From the NCBI GenBank assembly GCA_014529385.2, contig CM043946.1, positions 39,625,558 to 39,689,557 of the forward strand: a stretch of 64,000 bases of DNA, written 5' to 3'. Positions 57,401 through 64,000 of this stretch are shown one piece after another. Below the pieces are notes generated by a model. The model searched no databases and was not told where the DNA came from. It saw nothing but the letters and a program-made list of their open reading frames with translations. The stretch comes from Adiantum capillus-veneris. Lineage: Eukaryota > Streptophyta > Polypodiopsida > Polypodiales > Pteridaceae. Every line of letters begins with the position of its first letter. Within the stretch, counting starts at the first letter, position 1. A program made the position numbers and the translations under genes.

Positions 57401-58718
57401 TCCAAGTCTAGCAAGTGCAGATACAGACAAGAGATTCTTCTTGATCCGAGGTACATAAAGTGCATCAACAAGTGTGAAGGAACTGCCATTAGCAGCAGTG
57501 AGCACAATCTTTCCAACTCCCTGAACTGGATAAGAGGCATTGTTGGCACAAGTGACAGAATTCCCATGAGGGACAGACTCGAGAGAGGTAAACAATTCAC
57601 GATGTGAGGTAATGTGCTTTGTAGCACCACTATCGAAATACCACACATGTGAATCTGCAACAATTGATAAGCATGCATCATGGACAACAGGATTGTAAGT
57701 GCATTCTGTACTAAAAGCCCATTCTGCAACAGCATTAGCATTACAGTCTCCTTTTACAGAAGACTCAACAATGGCTGCATTTGTAGTGGAACCAGCATTT
57801 GCATTGGAACCACCCTCTTTCTTCTTAGCCTCTTTGGCCTTTAACTTAGGACACGACTTGATTAAGTGATCATTAGCTTTACAATAATGGAAACGCATCT
57901 TCTTCTTGCCCTTATCACCAGAATTTTTAGACAAATTGCTGCCAGCAGCAGCAAAAGCATTAGGAACAGAATTTTTGCCACTCGCAGCTGTTACCACCCT
58001 TTCTTTGAGAAGCAATAAAAGCCTGTTCAATTGCACTCTGCCTAGTCCTGTTTTCTCTGGAAAGTGACTCTTGCAACAGCAATGTGCATAATGCATCAAA
58101 CTTGACAACTTCTGGATTTCCTTGGGTCATAAGTGTCCAAGTACTAGCAAAAGTCTGGTAAGAATCTGGTAAGGTATCAAGAACAGTCTGCACAAGGAAA
58201 CTGTCTGAAATGACTTCACCTGCAGAAATAAGTTGCTCATTGATATCCTTGACACTAGCAAGGAAAGTGTCCATATCATCTTCCTCATGCATAATCTTCG
58301 ACTGCAGCTCTTTACGCAGCAAAGCAATTTTAGCCTCATTGCGACTTGCATAAAGACCTGCTAGAATATCCGAAGCCTGTTTTGCAGATTTTGCTGAACG
58401 AATGTGAGGAACAATGGTGCGCTTCACAGTCAATGCAATCAATGCATGAGCCTGCGCATCCTTTACATCCCAATGAGCTTATTTTGCCGTAGGCAAAACA
58501 ACTCTAATAGCAGCAATCCTTGGAGCAAGACCTACAACATCCTCAACATCGCCTACATCCTCAAAACCAGGACGTACATCAATGCCGTGCACAATGTTCC
58601 AGACGCCCTTTGACACAAGAACATGTTGCATCATATAAGCCCACATAGGGTAGTTGTCCCCATCCAACCTATCCTCAGCAGCAAACATCTTGAACACATC
58701 TGTGTTGTTGTCAGCCAT
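54443..58718 (-). pseudogene. Copia element 3 gag-pol, three stops and one frameshift
   Basis: Gag starts at 58718 (MADNNTDVFKMF) with NYPMWAYMMQHVL and the UBN2 core (DSFLVQTVLDTLPDSYQTF). A TAA at about 58480 and a frameshift near 58000 interrupt it. The zinc knuckle is atypical (HYCKANDHLIKSCP). The pol frame 58108-56126 has the protease (WYFDSGATKHIT), the integrase zinc block (LWHARFGHLNFVNLL...CEGC) and the DDE core (TLRSDRRGEYMSHEF; GVAERKNRLLTEMA). After an in-frame TGA at 56123 the RT follows (KARLVPKGYTQQKGIDY; DIVTAFLNGDIFEEV; LYVDDLLITG) and then RNase H (FSDSDWAGCFDTRVSTSGF). An in-frame TAG sits at about 54740 where ECVWLRRLM is usual. The last part is TKHIEVHYHYVRERL. RT and RNase H active-site residues are retained. 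Confidence 0.93.
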
Positions 58719-59151
58719 GGTAAATGCTGCACCTGATGTGAAAACTGCCCAAAAATAGGAGAAACGGAGCGGGAACAACAGGTGCTATATAGCACAAACC
58801 GTAGAAGACTGTAAGGCAAGGGTTATGCAGAAAACAACACTGATAGAAACTCTGCACAAAATGACGAAATTGCATGTGCAGACCTGCCTATAGTGGAAAT
58901 GGAGGCTGAAATGAGCCCGAATCAGAAATCTGAGCTGATTGAGCTCTACGAGTTCACTCGAAATATTTATCGACCTGCGAACGCTCGCCAAACCTCACTG
59001 TAATCGGAGAAAGTGAGCAGGCGTGTGCTAGAGCAGCTGGCGACTAAGCCCGGGAGGACGTAACCTACTCTGAAGTTGTACTTCATTGCTTCTCCCAAGA
59101 ATTTCTTAACAGGCGAAACATACAAATTCTGTGTTGCATTGAGATACCAAT

Positions 59152-59378
59152 TGTTGGAATTAGGATTGCAAAGAGACACACACAGCTTGGAGAAGACGAA
59201 GGAAGCTCAAGGCACACGATAGAGAGTGTCTTACTTAGTGTGCAATGGAAAGATAGATAGCCCTAGAGTGATGGGCGTATATACAATGCTCGGGGGGAAA
59301 AACCTTCTATAGAGGGAAAAAATGCCCCGGCGGTCCTAGTGTGTTCACACACATCACTACCACATGTATATGGTAACA
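59152..59378 (-). mobile_element. 5' LTR of Copia element 3 (227 bp)
   Basis: TGTTGGAATTAGGA to TATGGTAACA; the primer site lies immediately left of 59152. Confidence 0.92.
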
Positions 59379-59499
59379 CTTGAAAAACCCCAATAACAAA
59401 TCATTTACTATGAAAGTACAGGACGCAAGAAATCTCGACGTTCAATTGGATTGATTTGTGATTTGATAGGTGTTCCTGCTGTCAATACATCCAATGAAC

Positions 59500-59893
59500 C
59501 ATGTAAAGCTACGAGAAAAGTTAAAGATCAAGATGCCTTTATCCTCTTCAATTTAGGCTCTGTGCAAATTCTCTCTCCCCAAAATTAGCTGCAAGATTAG
59601 GTATTGAGGAATATGCCAAGGGGACTCAAATTGAAGCACAAATGGCTTATGGAACCTACACGTCATCGACACCATTGATCTCACTTCGACTACAAATTCA
59701 GACATTTACAGATCCAGTTGACTTCTACATTATGGATTTGGGAGGATGTGATGTTCTTTTGGGCATGCCTTGGTTCTACAAGTATCATGTACTTTTTGAT
59801 GCAAGAGATCGAACCATCCAATTGAAGCACAAGAACAAAGAGTTGGCGTTGAACTTTGGTAATCAATCTACTCAAGAAGCGACGACAGACTAA
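59500..59893 (+). pseudogene. Retropepsin domain of Ty3-like element 3
   Basis: KVKDQDAFILFNLGS near 59525-59565 is the active-site entry, but the usual F-D-S/T-G-S reads F-N-L-G-S, so the catalytic Asp is gone. A frameshift follows near 59575. The open frame then reads GTYTSSTPLISLRLQIQ and DPVDFYIMDLGGCDVLLGMPWFYKYH (the DVILGMDWL block of retropepsins) and ends TAA-like after TTD at 59891. RT and integrase do not follow; about 500 bp of non-coding DNA leads to the 3' LTR. Confidence 0.75.
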
Positions 59894-60180
59894 GAATCTC
59901 GAATCGAAGGAAAGAAATTATCGATAAAGATTAATGATAAACTGAGAATTGTACAAATTTATGATTATAAAGAGTATGATTATGACTAAGAACTATGATC
60001 TTGGGTGTGTGTACTGAAGGATCCAATGATCTTTAATAGGCCTTGGCTAAGAATACGATCTTGGGTGTGATCCGACACCACAAGTAGGGTCCAATGAGCT
60101 TTTACAGGCGTTGGCTAAGAAACTGGCTATAAGATCGATTTTTAGAGCACCCGAGGTGTTTGCAACCCTTTAATGTGCGC

Positions 60181-60382
60181 ATGGCCATCATAACACAAGA
60201 ATGCACGAGTATTATTTGTGACATTTTAAGTTGCCTGAATGCTAGAAGTGTAAACATTTTTGTATCCTGCAATCAAGGACGATGGCCATCATAACACAAG
60301 AATGCACGAGTATTATTTGTGACATTTTAAGTTGCCTGAATGCTAGAAGTGTAAACATTTTTGTATCCTGCAATCAAGGACG
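60181..60382. repeat. Perfect 101-bp tandem duplication
   Basis: 60181-60281 and 60282-60382 appear identical base for base, both starting ATGGCCATCATAACACAAG. It lies just before a polypurine-like AGACGACGGTA. Confidence 0.95.
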
Positions 60383-60395
60383 ATTGCCTTGATTC

Positions 60396-61293
60396 TAGAC
60401 GACGGTATGTGACGGGTTTTAGGGTTAGGGTTTTTGCGTCAAGGTCATAGACGCATCGGTCCAATGTGTTTGTTTGGCCCTTCCTCTCTTCTTAGGAAGG
60501 TGGTCCATGCCAATCTCTTTGTCAAAGCTGGAATTCTTGGTGCCATGATCAATTTTCTCTAGGTGGTAGTTGTATCTGAATGCCATTTGCATGTTGTTAG
60601 GATATCTGAAGGGCCCTCGCGTCCTAGACTAACTTGACCGAGTTTTGCAAGAACTGGCCGAGAGGCTTAAAATTATAAGAAGAAGTAGAAATAGAAGGAA
60701 AATCCAACTTATGGAGTTTTGTCGAGGGGCCTAAGAATAAAGGACACAACACACACCAAGTCGTGTAGAAGGATGTTATAGTAGTTGCTCTACGGAAGCT
60801 CAACAAATTACGCTGACATGTTGATGTGACAGATCGTAGACAGGCTCGCAGATTGCGTTGGTTGATGACGTAGCATTGCTATATGGAATTTCCGCTTGTA
60901 GCTCTGGCTGCTCTGGGTAGTTTTAGCGCTAGCCTTTGGAGAGTAGATGCTTTTGGTTTCAAATGCTTTTAGGATCTAATGTTTTGGGACTCTGCTTCTG
61001 GCACCCCTTGTACTGTTTATAAGCGCCCGAGGGCCACTCCTCGAGGGCATCTAGATGCAGAGCCTCGAAGAGTTGGCGGTCCCTCGGGAGTCGTAAATCG
61101 CGAAGTGTAATAATAAGAAAATACCGAAAGAGACGCCAATCTTTGGGGCCAATGCATCTTGGCTCGGAACTTTGCCGAGTCGTGTCGTCTCTCTCTCTCT
61201 CTCTCTCTCTCTCATATTTAAGCGTTTGAAGTGTTAAAGTGTGAAGTTTGCAGTTATCGCTCTTTGTCTGGATCGTCATCGGAAGTGATTACA
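60396..61293 (+). mobile_element. Polypurine-like tract and 3' LTR of Ty3-like element 3
   Basis: CTAGACGACGGTA precedes TGTGACGGGTTTTAGG (LTR start 60408). The block ends GAAGTGATTACA at 61293, the TTACA end shared by Ty3 LTRs here. It contains the ACCGAAAGAGACGCC...CAATCTTTGGGGCC block near 61125 and a (CT)n tract at 61188-61213. Boundaries rest on motif comparison only. Confidence 0.55.
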
Positions 61294-63240
61294 ACTGTGT
61301 CGTGTCGCTCCGCTTCCATGATGGGAAAAAGACAAAAGGATGCAGATTATGCTTATTTGAAGCCTGTATGTTTATTGAGCAGTGATCATGGCTTGGTAAC
61401 AAGCTAGCTCAATGCTAAATGTATGCCAGATGCAGCTTTAAAGGGCCAAAAACTGTCTTGTTGATGCTAGAAGTGGAGATGTTTAAAGCTGACAGAATTG
61501 GAAGTTTATGGATTAGAACTGTAGCGCTCAAAGTGCTCCACAGGCCTCGACAATTGGAGCTACGGTGTGAAAGTTATGTCAGTTTGAAGTTGGGATGGTT
61601 GTTGATCCTGGGATTGGGTAGTTGCAGATGAAGGGTTAAAGTTGGTATGAGTGCATTGGCCTGAAGTGCTCATCGTGTGGAGCTCTTCGGTCTTTTTAGA
61701 TCGGCAATCTGAGTTTTGGTTGCCAAGATATTTGCCAGTTAAAGTTTCCCTGGGAGCCACTTCTGTGCTAGGTTGGTCACCTCGGTCAGTGTGCCATCTG
61801 GGAGTTTTTGGGCTTCGATGAGGTTCTGGAATTGGTGTGCATTGTATGGAGTCGATAGGATTTGACGGCAAAATAATCAAAGTCCGGATCAACAAAATAT
61901 TGCGAGTTGAAATCGACGTCAATTAGTAGCGGTGAGGACCGAGGTGCCAGATATATGCTCTCGGTTTCGGTCGCTTTGGTTGGCGGGTCCGGGAAGGTTG
62001 GAAAGAGGCAAAGGCCAAGCGGCTTGAAGTCGTGGAGGTAAAGTTTCGCCAGGACTTGACGGCTCGATCATCGAGTCCTTGGGCATCTAACTGCATGTGA
62101 TTGAAGTTGGGGAAAAACAAATTTTTTGATGGAGGTTTTTGGTGGTTTTTGGGGTGCCTTTGGAGGTCGAATGCATGAGAGCCCGCCACGAGTTAACCCA
62201 CACGGGGTGCATGAAGCAACAAGTTTATACTATATATCAAATGTGGGGATCCTCCCATTAGTAACAAGAGGTGTGGATAGAGCTTCCCTGCACAGCTATG
62301 GCGGCTAGCCCTCTCGGGCGTTGCGGGCGGCGACGCCGGGTGGTTTTGGCCATTTGGTGGTGGCGATGGCGAGCGTTACCAATCGTCTACGTCGATGGGG
62401 CTTCAGACGTGATGACGTGGCATATCCGCCATGGGCGGTTCCCACGCGCTTAAGGGTCCTTGTTGGGGGTTTAGTTCACACGGCCATGGGCCAAAAAACA
62501 TTTTTGAAGGCTACCTTGGGAGCACCGCCATTGCTGTTGGGGCTCCAAGAGGGAGAGGATGCACACGCGTTGCTTGGGGCTCAAGGCACCTGAAGATAGT
62601 TGTGGTTCATGCAGAAAGAGCCGAAAATAGAGACGGGGTTGGACCCAAAATAGCAAGAGCTCACACGCCCTAAAGGGGGGCGATTTTCTTTGGAAAAAAG
62701 AGGGTGTTCAAGCGTTTTTTTTTTTTCTTGGATAATCACGGGGAGAGAAGTTTTTGTTAGAGAGTTGAAGTTAGCAATTGGGAATGAGGAGAAGAAAGCC
62801 GCAGAGGAGAGCTTCATTATCATCAACTCATCATCTTCAACATCATCTTCATCAAGATCATCGAATGCTCTCTACCTTCTTCTACGTGGATTCTCGAAGC
62901 TTTTTTTCCTATTAACTGCAGTGTTAAATCAGGTTAACCTGTTGTAAGGAGCTTAAACTCCCCAAGTAACACTTAATTCAAGTAACGCGGTCGTTAACGA
63001 CCGACTTGGGGTAATCAAGCTTTGGAATCTCGTCGAAGTTGTCAAATTCATGTGTTTAAGCTTCGTTTGTATTAACAAAGTGGTTGTTGATCAATTGTGC
63101 GATGTTGTGCATCTTTTTTCTCTCAAATCTCTCAAAGCAAGAGGCCCCCGTGCCTTCCCAACTCACCTTTTGAACCTCATATTCCCCAACAGCTTGGTGA
63201 ATCGAGCCGGGGTGGGAGATTGAAGAGATGAGAAGAATTG
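61294..63240. other. LTR-like or untranslated DNA, no gene recognised
   Basis: The GC-rich patch at 62290-62460, a poly-T at 62705-62727 and the TCATCATC-rich leader near 62815-62865 resemble parts of plant LTRs and leaders. TTAACGACCGACTTGGGGTAATC near 62995 could precede a coding region. The overlapping ORFs at 62126-62673 and the minus-strand ORFs 61560-62189 show no domains. Confidence 0.35.
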
Positions 63241-63302
63241 GAACTAGGTGAGAGCGATGAAGATGGAAAATCAAAAAGATGGGATGATTGTGACTTTAAA
63301 CT

Positions 63303-63941
63303 ATGCAAAGATGCTTAGAGCTGGTACAAGGGTATCTACCGGAGATGGAAACCAAGAAAACACAGCAGAAGAGGATAGAGGAAGCTGTCAACATAGCACT
63401 AGATGCTATGTATGAAGAACAGAATGTTTTTTTAGGGTATGATCCGAAAGGTTACCTTGTATGCTACGAAGGAGAGATGACAAGCGGAGGTGAAAGAAGT
63501 GTGGACCAAATGATTTTGGCTTTTAGACAACTTGTGGATTCAAATTTGAAAGAAGTGTACTAAGAGATAACAAAGTGTTTTTTCCAGTAGTGGAGTGAAT
63601 TTGCAAACGCTTTGATCCATGCAAGCTTTGCGGTACTAGATCTTGAGATTGACCAACTTGCATCCAACAAACAAAGACAATGTGAAGATGATTTAAGTGA
63701 TAAACCGAGTGTTTCCACAACGGTATGGACCCAGCTAGAAGCTCTTCTAGATTTAAGTGATTTGAAGGACAACGAATTATTGGACGCTGAAGACATGGGC
63801 ATAGTTGAGAGTCGAGACTGGTATGCTAGTTTCAGACGGTATGATCAAAAAAGTGAGCCCGAGAGCTTCCAAAGTAGTGATCAGAATTCTTTCAAGCCTC
63901 CTAGGAGATTTCTAGGGACGAATCATGTGAGTATGAGTTAG
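63303..63941 (+). other. Two unrecognised ORF pieces, one interrupted frame
   Basis: The first piece (63303-63563) reads RIEEAVNIALDAMYEEQNVFLGYDP and ends LKEVY. After two stops a second piece (63612-63941) reads FAVLDLEIDQLASNKQRQ and DLSDLKDNELLDAEDMG. Both are acidic and helix-prone without a known motif. Their position after LTR-like DNA would fit the N-terminus of a gag, but no capsid signature was seen. Confidence 0.3.
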
Positions 63942-64000
63942 CTTGGTTATTTGAAGCTCAGGATGAAGCTGATGAACAAGATGTTGAGGATCTACAACAT

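Larger units (their letters stand above)
54154..59378 (-). mobile_element. Nearly full-length Copia element 3 with both LTRs (5225 bp)
   Basis: LTRs at 54154-54379 and 59152-59378 differ at about ten positions by eye (about 95 % identical). Flanking pentamers ATTGA (54149-54153) and CTTGA (59379-59383) agree in four of five bases, consistent with a target duplication. The antisense PPT (CCAGGGGGGATT) adjoins the left LTR. The primer site TTGGTATCTCAATGC (element sense) adjoins the right LTR, and its first bases match the methionine tRNA site. It sits inside the remains of Ty3-like element 3. Confidence 0.92.

Noticed and set aside
60417-60436. Telomere-like TTTAGGGTTAGGG
   Set aside because: Only two imperfect units at the start of an LTR; too short for an interstitial telomere array.
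62126-62673. Three overlapping plus-strand ORFs
   Set aside because: They overlap in three frames in GC-rich DNA, and none shows a motif.
1-64000. Search for tRNA, rRNA and CRISPR arrays
   Set aside because: No cloverleaf with conserved TTCGA-type arm, no rRNA-like block and no spacer-repeat array was recognised by eye; tandem repeats present are explained by transposons or microsatellites.

Overview
The window looks like a stretch of large, retrotransposon-dense land-plant nuclear DNA. The evidence is the presence of Ty1/Copia and Ty3 chromovirus elements with initiator-methionine tRNA primer sites, an En/Spm-type CACTA transposon, GT-AG introns, and a fragment of a plant organellar DEAD-box helicase resembling RH39. 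The species cannot be named from the sequence. No bacterial genes, rRNA, tRNA or CRISPR array were seen.

Layout from left to right. Positions 1-7 kb hold old fragments (Ty3 RT/RNase H, retropepsin, antisense Copia RT, antisense Copia gag) and GA-rich minisatellites. An antisense Tork-like Copia element (3' LTR 6870-7632, pol to 10056) is cut by a sense Ty3 chromovirus (10057-17588), whose 3' LTR is in turn cut at 17588 by an antisense element with a very short LTR. Positions 17.7-24.2 kb are gene-free but repeat-structured DNA. A second Copia (24200 to about 28420) is fused by a deletion-type junction to the 3' two-thirds of a second Ty3 chromovirus of the same family (about 28420-31732). That element's 3' LTR (31733-31803 and 39529-41077) is split by a complete, apparently uninterrupted CACTA transposon (31804-39525) with 12-bp terminal inverted repeats and an ATA target duplication. 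The CACTA element carries a six-exon TNP2 transposase gene and a three-exon TNPA-like gene.

Directly to the right of the Ty3 LTR is a degraded Rep/PIF1-helicase ORF of a Helitron-like element whose Rep end resembles the animal Helentron type. It is followed immediately by an endonuclease/exonuclease/phosphatase-like segment (41078-43831). About 290 bp further on, on the same strand, begin the first three exons of an RH39-like DEAD-box gene (44119-47776). Its first intron carries an L1-ORF1p-like pseudogene with a LINE-type 3' end. The RH39 exons that should encode the DEAD box and the C-terminal helicase lobe were not found in the remaining 16 kb. The gene is therefore either split by a giant intron or is a captured fragment.

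From 50 to 61.3 kb there is a gag/protease-only Ty3 remnant interrupted by a nearly complete antisense Copia (54154-59378) with paired 226/227-bp LTRs. The last 2.7 kb hold LTR-like DNA and one unrecognised ORF. Apart from the two CACTA genes and possibly the RH39 exons, all coding material is broken transposon sequence. The genes do not form a pathway; the window records several layers of nested insertion.
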